In this document: positions 7,301-14,291 of the stretch, piece after piece
Layout: each line of letters opens with the position of its first letter
Numbering within the stretch: position 1 is the first letter of the stretch
Assembly (NCBI GenBank): GCA_012522335.1
Contig: JAAYKP010000129.1
Coordinates: forward strand, 1 to 32,737
Length of the DNA stretch: 32,737 bases
Reading direction: 5' to 3'
Origin: Bacillota bacterium
Lineage (GTDB): Bacteria > Bacillota > Dethiobacteria > Dethiobacterales > Dethiobacteraceae
Program-made: the position numbers and the translations under genes
Notes under the pieces: model-generated
Databases searched by the model: none
What the model was told of the DNA's origin: nothing
What the model saw: only the letters and a program-made list of their open reading frames with translations

Positions 7301-8601
7301 GAACTCTTATTCGGCAGACAACTGTAATTACGTCCCATACAGAGCCGGAAATTTTGGAAGATGCTGATGTGGTGATTGACGGGCAAGTCTTTACCTATGT
7401 AGGTCCCCGCCAAGACTGGCAGGAGGACTTTTCACAGATTATAGACGGGCGGGGCAAAGTAGTAGCACCGGGTTTTGTCAATGCCCATGGGCATGCGGCC
7501 ATGTCTTTGCTTCGTTCTTATGCTGATGATGTGCCTTTAATGTACTGGCTGGAAAAGCGTATTTGGCCTATTGAAGCACGTCTCAAGCGAGAGGATGTAT
7601 ATTGGGGTACAAAACTGGCCCTGGCCGAAATGATTAAGGGCGGCACCACAACTTTTGCCGATATGTACTTTTTTATGGATCAGGTAGCGGAAGCAGTAGA
7701 AGAAGCCGGCATGCGGGCCGTCTTATGCAGAGGTTTAGTCGGTGTGGGTGATGAAGCGGAATCCGGTCTGGAAGAAAGCAGGCTCTTTGTCGAGCGGTGG
7801 CAGGGCAGGGCCGAGGGGAGGATAACTACCATGTTAGGACCCCATGCGCCTTATACCTGTCCGCCTCCTTATTTGAAAAAGGTTTTAGCACTGCAGGAAG
7901 AACTGCAGGTGCCGCTTCATATCCATCTTGCCGAAACTGCTGACGAGGTGGAACAGATCCGCCGGGAGTATCAGCTGACACCGACACAGCTGCTGAGAGA
8001 AACCGGTGTATTGGAAAGACCGGTTTTGGCCGCGCACTGTGTACATTTAACTGAAGAAGATATGGATATCCTGAAAGCTTATGATGTACATGTCGCGCAC
8101 AATCCCGGCAGCAACCTGAAGCTGGGCAGCGGGGTGGCGCCTCTGCCCGACTTATTAGCCCGCGGTATTACTGTTGGTTTAGGTACTGACGGGGCAGCCA
8201 GCAATAATAATTTAGATATGATGGAAGAGATGCGCCTGGCAGCTTTACTGCATAAGGGTGTACGCCAGGATCCTACTGCCATTACCGCTGCGGACGCATT
8301 CATGCTGGCCACCAGGGAGAGTGCCAAAGCCGTTTTTTTGGAGCAGGCAGGGATGATCAGTGAAGGGATGAAAGCCGATCTGATTATGGTTGATTTACAG
8401 CGGCCGCACCTGGTGCCGCGGCACAATATTATTGCCCACCTGGTATATGCAGCACAGCCTTCAGATATTACTTTAGTTATGGTAGATGGCCGGGTGCTGT
8501 GTGAGCATGGTCGCTTAACGACACTGGATGAAGATGAGATTCTCTACCAGGCAGAGCAGCGTGCTTTGCTGTTGGTGAATGAAGAAGAGGGGCAAATTTA
8601 A
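7297..8601 (+). CDS. mtaD: 5-methylthioadenosine / S-adenosylhomocysteine deaminase
   Basis: A 434-residue amidohydrolase that deaminates MTA and SAH, and in relatives (DadD) also 5'-deoxyadenosine and adenosine, to the inosine forms. The metal site is visible as H64 and H66 (NAHGHAA), H210 in LHIHLAET with catalytic E213, H247 in AAHC and D298 in GTDGA; GPHAPYTC at 181-188 is also typical. GTG at 7297 overlaps the upstream stop (GTGA), and a long purine-rich AGGGAGGAG site lies 5 bases before it, indicating translational coupling. As the last gene of the cluster it would supply S-inosylhomocysteine to AhcY and methylthioinosine to MtnP. Substrate range cannot be told from sequence alone. Confidence 0.92.
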   Translation: MRTLIRQTTVITSHTEPEILEDADVVIDGQVFTYVGPRQDWQEDFSQIIDGRGKVVAPGFVNAHGHAAMSLLRSYADDVPLMYWLEKRIWPIEARLKREDVYWGTKLALAEMIKGGTTTFADMYFFMDQVAEAVEEAGMRAVLCRGLVGVGDEAESGLEESRLFVERWQGRAEGRITTMLGPHAPYTCPPPYLKKVLALQEELQVPLHIHLAETADEVEQIRREYQLTPTQLLRETGVLERPVLAAHCVHLTEEDMDILKAYDVHVAHNPGSNLKLGSGVAPLPDLLARGITVGLGTDGAASNNNLDMMEEMRLAALLHKGVRQDPTAITAADAFMLATRESAKAVFLEQAGMISEGMKADLIMVDLQRPHLVPRHNIIAHLVYAAQPSDITLVMVDGRVLCEHGRLTTLDEDEILYQAEQRALLLVNEEEGQI

Positions 8602-8626
8602 TAAGCCCAGCAGCAGCCAGGCTTAT
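8601..8626. terminator. hairpin between convergent mtaD and spore lipoprotein gene
   Basis: ATAAGCC (8601-8607) pairs with GGCTTAT (8620-8626) around a 12-base loop. On the minus strand it is followed by TTAAATTT, so it may end the lipoprotein transcript; no T-run follows on the plus strand. Confidence 0.4.
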
Positions 8627-8638
8627 GTATGACTGAAG

Positions 8639-9223
8639 TTATTGGTTGTCGCCGCTTTCAGCCCGCATACGGCTCAAGACATCGGTAATTTGATCAAAGA
8701 AAGTGGAAATAGGTTTACCGTTTCTGATACCGCGTGAAATATCCTGCAGTTGTTTGACGATATCGGGATTGGCGGAAACATATGCATTAACAATACTTGG
8801 TTCCCGCTTTTCAATGCGGCGGGCAACTTCCTGCTTAATTTCTTTTTCACCACGCTGCGCTGTTTCATCGCGTTCCAGAGTAATACCAACCAGGGCCATA
8901 TTGGAAATCACCACGACTACCGAGTTATCAACACCTTCGACATCAGTGGCAATATCGGCAATTCTTTCTGCCATCTGCATGGCATCGGGAGTCGGCTGCC
9001 CTTCAGGTTGTACTCTTGGCGTTTGCTGCTGCGGCACCTGCGGCTGGTTAACATTTGGCTGATTAGGTACCGGTGTTTGAGGCACCAGATTAGGATCAGG
9101 TACCGGTGTTTGTGGTACAGGCTGTCGTTCCGGTTCCGGACGGCGGAAAAGCGCACAGCTGCTGAGCAGCAGGGAAGCAGCCAGAAGTAGGGAGAGGTAG
9201 AGAATTATTCTTTTATTGTGCAT
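8639..9223 (-). CDS. YhcN/YlaJ-type sporulation lipoprotein
   Basis: A 194-residue lipoprotein. Residues 1-22 are a signal peptide with lipobox LLSSC, so C23 would be lipidated and the protein anchored outside the membrane. Residues 28-80 are a Pro/Gln/Asn linker containing a tandem 11-residue repeat. Residues 82-190 match the YhcN/YlaJ domain (AERIADIATDVEGVDNSVVVVISNMALVGI, shown here only in part: VEGVDNSVVV and ALVGITLE). Family members are found in the spore membrane and influence germination or outgrowth. A perfect AAGGAGGTGAT site precedes ATG at 9223. A weak forespore-type promoter lies upstream. Confidence 0.85.
   Translation of the reverse strand: MHNKRIILYLSLLLAASLLLSSCALFRRPEPERQPVPQTPVPDPNLVPQTPVPNQPNVNQPQVPQQQTPRVQPEGQPTPDAMQMAERIADIATDVEGVDNSVVVVISNMALVGITLERDETAQRGEKEIKQEVARRIEKREPSIVNAYVSANPDIVKQLQDISRGIRNGKPISTFFDQITDVLSRMRAESGDNQ
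9065..9112. repeat. tandem 33-base repeat in the lipoprotein linker
   Basis: The 15-base string AGGTACCGGTGTTTG occurs at 9065-9079 and again at 9098-9112, offset by 33 bases (11 codons). It encodes the repeated VPQTPVP segment of the Pro-rich linker. Confidence 0.75.
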
Positions 9224-9244
9224 TGTATCACCTCCTTGCTCTTT

Positions 9245-9273
9245 TAGTGTTTGAGCCAGCAGTATTTTTATAC
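9245..9273 (-). promoter_or_regulatory. candidate forespore (sigma-G/F-like) promoter of the spore lipoprotein gene
   Basis: On the minus strand GTATA (9269-9273) and AACACTA (9245-9251) are 17 bases apart. The -35 fits the forespore consensus; the -10 matches CATnnTA only in part, so the call is weak. Confidence 0.3.
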
Positions 9274-9275
9274 TG
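9260..9275. repeat. inverted repeat between divergent lipoprotein and surE genes
   Basis: CAGTAT, four T, ATACTG form a perfect 6-base dyad in the 140-base divergent region. It overlaps the candidate lipoprotein -35 box and could be an operator or a small hairpin. Confidence 0.4.
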
Positions 9276-9363
9276 TATTAAGTTGTCTTGCCTGCCAAAT
9301 ACTAAGGGAGACTGGCGATATTTACCTAATAACAGCAGTAGTGACAATAAGCGGAGGGATAAT

Positions 9364-10140
9364 ATGCGAATTTTAATCACAAATGATGATGGAGTTTTTG
9401 CTGAAGGGATACAGGCACTGGCACAGGAAATAAAAGAAATTGCCGAAACTTATATTGTCGCCCCGGATCATGAACAAAGTGCCACCGGGCACGCCATCAC
9501 TATGCACCGCCCACTATTGGCAGAAAAAGTTATCTATCACCATCTGCCGGATTTATCTCCCTGGAAAGTAAATGGAACACCGGCAGATTGTGTTAAGCTG
9601 GCGGTCGAAGCACTGCTGCCGCACAAACCCGATTTAGTGATCTCCGGCATCAACCGCGGAGCAAATTTAGGTACAGATGTGCTCTATTCAGGTACCGTCT
9701 CCGCCGCCATTGAAGCAGTTATTTTAGGCATACCGGCCATTGCTGTCAGTTTGGCTGAATACCATCATCCCCAATATGAGTTTGCGGCTCAATTTACTGC
9801 CCGGCTGGCACAGCAGTTTATGGCGCGGAAACAAGAGGGTGAAATATTATTAAATGTTAATGTGCCCGGCTGTCCGGCGGAAGAAATCACCGGTGTAGCT
9901 ATCAATCGCTTAGGTGTGCGGCAGTATAAAGATCCTTTTGAAGAGCGTACTGACCCGCGCGGACGTACTTATTACTGGTTAGCCGGGGAAATCGTGGAAT
10001 TAGAAGGTGAAGACGATACAGATGTGGCTGCAATCAGGGAAAGAAAAATTTCAATTACCCCCATTCAGCACGATCTGACTCATTATTTAATGATAGAAAA
10101 AGTAAGAGCATGGTTGAGTGACCTGGAGGAAAGGATTTGA
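9364..10140 (+). CDS. surE: 5'/3'-nucleotidase SurE
   Basis: A 258-residue metal-dependent phosphatase that removes phosphate from nucleoside 5'- or 3'-monophosphates and some polyphosphates. The metal ligands are D8 and D9 (ILITNDDG), S39 in DHEQSATG and N97 in SGINRGANLG; VNGTPADC at 69-76 and SGTVSAA at 109-115 are further family signatures. I chose ATG at 9364 because GGAGGG lies 5 bases upstream and the protein then begins at the conserved MRILITNDDG; earlier in-frame codons have no homology. The ypmA-like gene begins two bases after its stop. Confidence 0.95.
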   Translation: MRILITNDDGVFAEGIQALAQEIKEIAETYIVAPDHEQSATGHAITMHRPLLAEKVIYHHLPDLSPWKVNGTPADCVKLAVEALLPHKPDLVISGINRGANLGTDVLYSGTVSAAIEAVILGIPAIAVSLAEYHHPQYEFAAQFTARLAQQFMARKQEGEILLNVNVPGCPAEEITGVAINRLGVRQYKDPFEERTDPRGRTYYWLAGEIVELEGEDDTDVAAIRERKISITPIQHDLTHYLMIEKVRAWLSDLEERI

Positions 10141-10142
10141 GT

Positions 10143-10310
10143 ATGGAGAATAAAGGTAAACTGGAGCTGTTGGCAACACTGAAACTGGCGCCGCACGAGG
10201 AATTTTACCGAGTTGTTGATTTTCTAAACCGCAATTTAAAAGCATATAATTTAATGTTTGGCGTAACTAAAAAAGAGGAGGAGATGATTTTCTCCATTTA
10301 CGAAGTGTAA
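10143..10310 (+). CDS. YpmA-like small protein (DUF4264)
   Basis: A 55-residue protein beginning MENKGKLELLATLKLAP and ending MIFSIYEV. The pattern of LATLKL, an FYRVVDFLNRNLK helix, LMFGV and a final MIFSIYE strand matches the YpmA family of Firmicutes, whose function is unknown. ATG at 10143 follows a GGAGGAAAGG stretch at the end of surE, leaving only two bases between the genes, so the two are probably translated from one message. No membrane segment or metal motif is present. Confidence 0.75.
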   Translation: MENKGKLELLATLKLAPHEEFYRVVDFLNRNLKAYNLMFGVTKKEEEMIFSIYEV

Positions 10311-10399
10311 GGGCTGCTGTTGAGTTTAGGAAGCAAAAGCTGCCAGTAAGGTTGAGTAAACCTTTTCATACTGGAATTTGCGCAAAAGGAGGAATGAGC

Positions 10400-10588
10400 A
10401 TGCCGACATTTTTCTTCTACGGACCTAAAATTGAACTCGACAAGAAAAAAATCATGATTAAAGAAATCACCGCTGCAGCAAGTAAGGCTACAGGCATACC
10501 GGAAAAATCTTTCACCATTTATTTTCGTGAGACACAGCATGAGAATGTCAGCGTAGGTGGCGAACTGCTCTCGGAAAGAAATAAATAA
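10400..10588 (+). CDS. 4-oxalocrotonate tautomerase family protein
   Basis: A 62-residue protein of the smallest tautomerase class. After removal of the initiator Met the N-terminal residue is proline (MPTFFFYGPKI), the catalytic base of the family. The ATGIPEKSFTIYF strand and the C-terminal VGGELLSER hairpin, which shapes the hexamer interface, are as in 4-OT relatives. AAAGGAGG lies 7 bases before ATG at 10400; in-frame ATG at 10394 would bury the catalytic proline and is rejected. The natural substrate is unknown. A strong terminator follows directly. Confidence 0.85.
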   Translation: MPTFFFYGPKIELDKKKIMIKEITAAASKATGIPEKSFTIYFRETQHENVSVGGELLSERNK

Positions 10589-10594
10589 GGGAGG

Positions 10595-10633
10595 AGAACA
10601 ACCTGTTTACGGACAGGTTGTTCTATTTTTTTC
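10595..10633 (+). terminator. intrinsic terminator after the surE-ypmA-tautomerase genes
   Basis: AGAACAACCTG (10595-10605) pairs perfectly with CAGGTTGTTCT (10614-10624) and is followed by ATTTTTTT. Confidence 0.9.
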
Positions 10634-10679
10634 TCTTTGGACATAGAAATGGAAGAGAATCTTGTAGGGGATGATCTAA

Positions 10680-11429
10680 ATGAGACAGGCTGCCGTGGAA
10701 ACGAAGCCGGAGAAAAAAAATATTTTTTTGCCGCCGCTGCTGCTGATTACATTGGCCGTGATGCTGTTAACAAGCGGTACGATATTTATGCTGAGGCGGG
10801 CGGAAAAAGAGGCTGCGCCAACCCTTTTAGAGCAGGTAAGTGAAAAGGCTGCCGCCGCGGCCGTGTTTAAACATTATGCGCTGGTGATTGAGGAAAGCGG
10901 TCCAGGCTACTCTTTGCGCTTCAGCGGGCAGGTGCATGAAGATCGTATGTACGGCAAAATTGACGGTTACGATTTAGAAATCTTTGCTGAGGAAGAGCGG
11001 TTTTTTGTTAAAAATGCCGTGGCTGCAGGATGGCAGGATTTAAAAACGGCCAAACTAGAGACATTACCTGTTTTACTGCGTGATCCACATTATTTATTGT
11101 CAACTCTCCTGGCAGAAAAAGATATAGTTGTTGAAGCCGGAAGCAACCGCACAGTAAACAATGCCGCCTGCCAGACTTATTTTTTAGAAATACCACCGCC
11201 CGCGCTGCAGCTGTTAACACATTTCGGCAGCGAGGCTGTCATAGATAAACTGCAGGTTTATCTATGGTTTGCGGAAGAAGATGCCTTTCTGCACCGCATG
11301 GCTGTAATGATGAATGTTACGGTGGGTGAGCAATCGATTCACATTAACCGTACCTACAATTTAACCTGTGATGCCCCGGATTTCCCGGAAGATATTCCGA
11401 AAACCGATACCAAGACCATGCCAATTTAA
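10680..11429 (+). CDS. membrane-anchored extracytoplasmic protein of unknown function
   Basis: A 249-residue protein with a short basic N-terminus, one hydrophobic segment at about 17-37 that should act as an uncleaved anchor, and an outside domain. The domain has alternating strands (YSLRFSGQVHEDRMYGKIDGYDLEIFAEEERFFVK), here quoted only to show pattern: SGQVHEDRMYGKIDGYDLEI, reminiscent of the LolA/LppX fold that binds lipids, including a Cys pair (C164 region and the late C) that could form a disulfide. That fold call is an inference from strand pattern, not a recognised family. ATG at 10680 has only a modest GGGG site upstream. A terminator follows, so it is probably a single-gene unit. 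Confidence 0.6.
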   Translation: MRQAAVETKPEKKNIFLPPLLLITLAVMLLTSGTIFMLRRAEKEAAPTLLEQVSEKAAAAAVFKHYALVIEESGPGYSLRFSGQVHEDRMYGKIDGYDLEIFAEEERFFVKNAVAAGWQDLKTAKLETLPVLLRDPHYLLSTLLAEKDIVVEAGSNRTVNNAACQTYFLEIPPPALQLLTHFGSEAVIDKLQVYLWFAEEDAFLHRMAVMMNVTVGEQSIHINRTYNLTCDAPDFPEDIPKTDTKTMPI

Positions 11430-11437
11430 TTTTTTGC

Positions 11438-11465
11438 AAAAAACTGCAGCTTCAGGTTTTTTTTC
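11438..11465 (+). terminator. intrinsic terminator after the anchored protein gene
   Basis: AAAAAACTG and CAGGTTTTTTTT pair with one bulge around a CAGCTT loop, ending in a T-run. The A-rich left side means it could also work in reverse. Confidence 0.7.
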
Positions 11466-11511
11466 TGTCCTTTAAGCCATATTAGTAAGCAAACAGCTTT
11501 GGAGGACGAGA

Positions 11512-11802
11512 ATGGCTTTAATGATCTGGCTGCTCGGTCTGGCAGATGTCTGGCTGACTAATTATGGCTTACAGCTTGGTGTTATCAACGAAGGAAACCC
11601 GGTAATGGCTTACTTTTTTCAGCTTAACCCTACCTGGGCCATCGTTTTTTCGCTGAGCATATCTGCTGTGCTGTTATATTTTCTGCAAAGATTATGTCTG
11701 CATACCATGTTGGCGAAAAAAGCATTAAGGGGATTATTACTTGTACGGATTTTTGTTATCGTCCTGCATCTTAACTGGCTTTATCAACATTATTATCTTT
11801 AG
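11512..11802 (+). CDS. DUF5658 small membrane protein
   Basis: A 96-residue integral membrane protein with about three hydrophobic segments (roughly 2-20, 42-60 and 72-92). The LADVWLTNYGLQLGVINEGNPVMAYF stretch (quoted in part: DVWLTNYGL and NEGNPVMAYF) carries the D-x-x-x-T-x-x-G-L and E-x-NP signature of DUF5658. The function of the family is not known. GGAGGAC lies 5 bases before ATG at 11512. It is followed by a gene for a small zinc-ribbon protein. Confidence 0.75.
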   Translation: MALMIWLLGLADVWLTNYGLQLGVINEGNPVMAYFFQLNPTWAIVFSLSISAVLLYFLQRLCLHTMLAKKALRGLLLVRIFVIVLHLNWLYQHYYL

Positions 11803-11816
11803 AAAGGAATTAAGGT

Positions 11817-11840
11817 TTCACTGTCGAATTTAACAGTGAA
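11817..11840. repeat. inverted repeat upstream of the small zinc-ribbon gene
   Basis: TTCACTGT (11817-11824) and ACAGTGAA (11833-11840) form a perfect 8-base dyad with an 8-base spacer. There is no T-run, so an operator or an mRNA leader hairpin is more likely than a terminator. Confidence 0.45.
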
Positions 11841-11864
11841 GATCGCTGAAGGAGGTAAAGCCGG

Positions 11865-12050
11865 TTGTTTTACTATGTGTGTTGCCCTGAATGTAATACA
11901 GACTTGAGCCATTATGTTGATGTAGAGGATCCCGCTGAGACTACTGTCATCTGCAGCACTTGTAAAACTTCTCTCCGCCTCTGCCATGCTGATCAGTGGG
12001 ATGAAGATCTGGGTTTTGAAACCAAATTCTTTTGGTTTGAAAAAGTCTAA
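11865..12050 (+). CDS. small zinc-ribbon protein
   Basis: A 61-residue acidic protein with four metal-binding cysteines in two pairs, CPEC at residues 7-10 and CSTC at 30-33, and further Cys at 6 and 40. It ends in an aromatic FFWFEKV tail. The start is TTG at 11865, with GGAGG 9 bases upstream; there is no ATG in frame. The size and cysteine spacing suggest a rubredoxin-like or zinc-ribbon adaptor, but no named family is recognised. Confidence 0.6.
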   Translation: MFYYVCCPECNTDLSHYVDVEDPAETTVICSTCKTSLRLCHADQWDEDLGFETKFFWFEKV

Positions 12051-12078
12051 AGCAGCCAGGGCTGCTGACAGCGGGATC

Positions 12079-12107
12079 TTGACAAAATGTTGATTCTAAG
12101 CTACAAT
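12079..12107 (+). promoter_or_regulatory. sigma-A promoter of tRNA-Trp
   Basis: Perfect TTGACA (12079-12084) and TACAAT (12102-12107) with 17 bases between, 13 bases before the tRNA 5' end. Confidence 0.85.
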
Positions 12108-12120
12108 AAGATTTGCATGC

Positions 12121-12196
12121 AGGGGCGTAGCTCAATTGGTAGAGTAGCGGTCTCCAAAACCGTTGGTTGCGTGTTCGAGTCGCGTCGCCCCTGCCA
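12121..12196 (+). tRNA. tRNA-Trp (CCA)
   Basis: A 76-base cloverleaf with encoded CCA. The anticodon loop CTCCAAA gives CCA for tryptophan, and the acceptor AGGGGCG pairs with CGCCCCT. It is a single-gene unit with its own promoter and terminator. Confidence 0.95.
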
Positions 12197-12215
12197 ATTT
12201 TATGAAACTAACAGT

Positions 12216-12244
12216 AAACCGTGTTTAGACACGGTTTTTTTTAT
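12216..12244 (+). terminator. intrinsic terminator of tRNA-Trp
   Basis: AAACCGTGT, loop TTAG, ACACGGTTT followed by a long T-run. Confidence 0.9.
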
Positions 12245-12335
12245 TTGATCAGTACTGCTGCAATATTCCTTGATTAAACGGGTGGGCTGATATAAAATAT
12301 AAAGAAAACTTCTCGACTGTTGTGGGGGTGGGGCT

Positions 12336-13142
12336 GTGCCTGAACAGATCGGTTTGATAGGTTTAGGTGCCATGGGCAGTGCTCTGCTGCAGGGCTTTTT
12401 AACTGCCGGAGCAGCACCGGATAGAATTATTGCTGCCGATATCGAGGCTGCCAAGCTGGAGCAGGCAGCGGCAGACTACAGGATAAAAACCGGGGAAATC
12501 AGTGCGGTGGCTGCTGCTGCCAGATTTATCTTTTTGGCAGTTAAGCCGCAGGATATGCAGTCATTACTGCTGCAGCTGTCACCGCTGCTGCAGCCGCCTC
12601 AAGTTGTAGTTTCTGTGGCGGCCGGGGTGACAATTAAGCAAATCGAAGCAGTTTTGCCGGCACAAATCGGCGTGATTCGTGTGATGCCTAATACTCCCTG
12701 TCTGATTAAGCAGGGTGTACTGGCTGTCAGTGCCGGACAATATGTGGCAGAAACTGATCTGCGCCTGGTAGAGTGCTGGTTGAAAAACATGGGCAGTGTA
12801 CATATAGTGCCGGAAAAGCTGCTGGATGCAGTGACCGGCGTTAGCGGCAGCGGTCCGGCTTATGTCTATCTTTTCCTGGAGGCTCTGGCCGATGGTGGTG
12901 TTCTGGCCGGTCTGCCCCGGGTGCTGGCGCAGGAGCTGGCTGTGGAAACGGTCTTAGGTGCGGCGCTAATGGTCAAAGAAACGGCAGAACATCCGGCACT
13001 TTTGCGGGAAATGGTTACCTCACCCGGCGGGACAACAGCGGCTGCGTTATTTGCTTTGGAAAAAGGTGGTTTCCGCGCTTTACTGCAGCAGGCTGTGCAG
13101 GCTGCCGCTGAGCGTTCAAAGGAGCTGGGAAAGCATGACTAA
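12336..13142 (+). CDS. proC: pyrroline-5-carboxylate reductase
   Basis: A 268-residue cytoplasmic NAD(P)H enzyme for the last step of proline synthesis. The Rossmann motif GLGAMG lies at 9-14, VKPQ at 69-72, MPNTP at 117-121, GSGPAY at 171-176 and TSPGGTT at 228-234, all diagnostic. The start is GTG at 12336 with a G-rich GGGGGTGGGG site before it. Its stop overlaps the proB start by eight bases, so the two are translationally coupled. The order proC-proB-proA gives the full glutamate-to-proline pathway. Confidence 0.96.
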   Translation: MPEQIGLIGLGAMGSALLQGFLTAGAAPDRIIAADIEAAKLEQAAADYRIKTGEISAVAAAARFIFLAVKPQDMQSLLLQLSPLLQPPQVVVSVAAGVTIKQIEAVLPAQIGVIRVMPNTPCLIKQGVLAVSAGQYVAETDLRLVECWLKNMGSVHIVPEKLLDAVTGVSGSGPAYVYLFLEALADGGVLAGLPRVLAQELAVETVLGAALMVKETAEHPALLREMVTSPGGTTAAALFALEKGGFRALLQQAVQAAAERSKELGKHD

Positions 13143-14262
13143 TCAGCGCGCAAAACTTAATCAAGCACAAACAATAGTGGTGAAGGTTGGCTCCAGAACT
13201 TTAACCCATGCTACAGGCAAACTTAATTTGCGCATGCTGGAAAAAATAGTGCGGGAGTTGGCCGATCTGGCTAATCAGGGACGTCAGGTACTTTTAGTTA
13301 CTTCGGGGGCAGTGGCTGCCGGCATCGGGCGTCTGGGGTTGACGGCAAAACCGCAAAGCATGCCGGAAAAGCAGGCTCTGGCCGCCATTGGGCAAGGCCT
13401 GCTGATTCAAATGTACGAAAAACTGTTTGCTGAGTACGGCCTGATTGCGGCTCAGGTTTTGCTGACCAGAGACGATGTGAATGACCGCAAACGCTATTTA
13501 AATTCCCGCAATACCTTACAGGCTTTGTTACGGTACGGGGCGATCCCCATCATCAATGAAAACGATACTGTGGCGGTAGAAGAAATCGAGTTTGGTGATA
13601 ATGACACTTTATCGGCCATGGTGGCCAGTATTATTTCTGCAGATTTACTGATCATACTTTCAGATATTGACGGTTTATATACTGCCAATCCCAAGCGTGA
13701 TACTTCTGCCCAACGGATAAAATATGTGGAAGAAGTGACGCCGGCAATCAAGGAACTGGCAGGCGGTACCGATGAAACATTGGCCACCGGCGGCATGATT
13801 ACAAAACTGACGGCGGCAGAGATAGCCGGCAATTCCGGCGTGCAGATGGTGATTGCCAACGGCAGGGAGCCGGATATTCTGCAAAGAATTATCGACGGGG
13901 CAGATGTAGGTACCTTGTTTGGTGCCCGCGATAAGATGCTGGAAAGCCGCAAGCGCTGGATTGCTTATGGTCAGCAGCTCCGTGGTTGTCTGGTGGTGGA
14001 CGCCGGAGCGCAAAAAGCACTCTTAACAGAGGGCAAAAGCCTGCTGCCCAGCGGCATTGTGCAGGTAATGGGCGATTTTAGCCAGGGTGAGCTGGTGGCG
14101 ATTAAAGATAGCGCCGGTACCGAATTTGCCCGCGGCTTGGTTAATTACAGTGCGGAGGAACTGCAGCGAATAAAGGGTTTACGTACAGAACAGGCAGCAG
14201 CAGTGCTGCAAAGAGAATGTGCGGAAGCAGTACATAGAAATAATATGGTAGTCAAAGGTTAG
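13135..14262 (+). CDS. proB: glutamate 5-kinase with PUA domain
   Basis: A 375-residue kinase making gamma-glutamyl phosphate, the first and usually proline-inhibited step of proline synthesis. The amino acid kinase domain covers about 10-260, with KVGS at 17-20, TSGAVAAG at 56-63, NENDTV at 141-146, FGDNDTLSA at 153-161 and SDIDGLY at 176-182. Residues from about 280 to 365 form a PUA domain (GQQLRGCLVVDAGA onward), the long form of the enzyme. ATG at 13135 overlaps the end of proC; GGAG lies 10 bases upstream. An in-frame ATG at 13051 inside proC is rejected. Confidence 0.96.
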   Translation: MTNQRAKLNQAQTIVVKVGSRTLTHATGKLNLRMLEKIVRELADLANQGRQVLLVTSGAVAAGIGRLGLTAKPQSMPEKQALAAIGQGLLIQMYEKLFAEYGLIAAQVLLTRDDVNDRKRYLNSRNTLQALLRYGAIPIINENDTVAVEEIEFGDNDTLSAMVASIISADLLIILSDIDGLYTANPKRDTSAQRIKYVEEVTPAIKELAGGTDETLATGGMITKLTAAEIAGNSGVQMVIANGREPDILQRIIDGADVGTLFGARDKMLESRKRWIAYGQQLRGCLVVDAGAQKALLTEGKSLLPSGIVQVMGDFSQGELVAIKDSAGTEFARGLVNYSAEELQRIKGLRTEQAAAVLQRECAEAVHRNNMVVKG

Positions 14263-14291
14263 TTGACTGCCGTAAAAAGGGGAGTGTTAAC

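Noticed and set aside
7297-8601. mtaD as a guanine deaminase or chlorohydrolase
   Set aside because: The GPHAPYTC, LHIHLAET and GTDGA motifs and the neighbouring mtn and ahcY genes fit the MTA/SAH deaminase group better.
8703-9190. Plus-strand frames of 119 and 146 codons at 8703-9062 and 8750-9190
   Set aside because: They are antisense shadows of the spore lipoprotein gene, with no ribosome binding site and no family pattern.
12197-12335. Possible T-box leader in front of proC
   Set aside because: The hairpin and T-run here belong to the tRNA-Trp terminator, and no T-box sequence is present.
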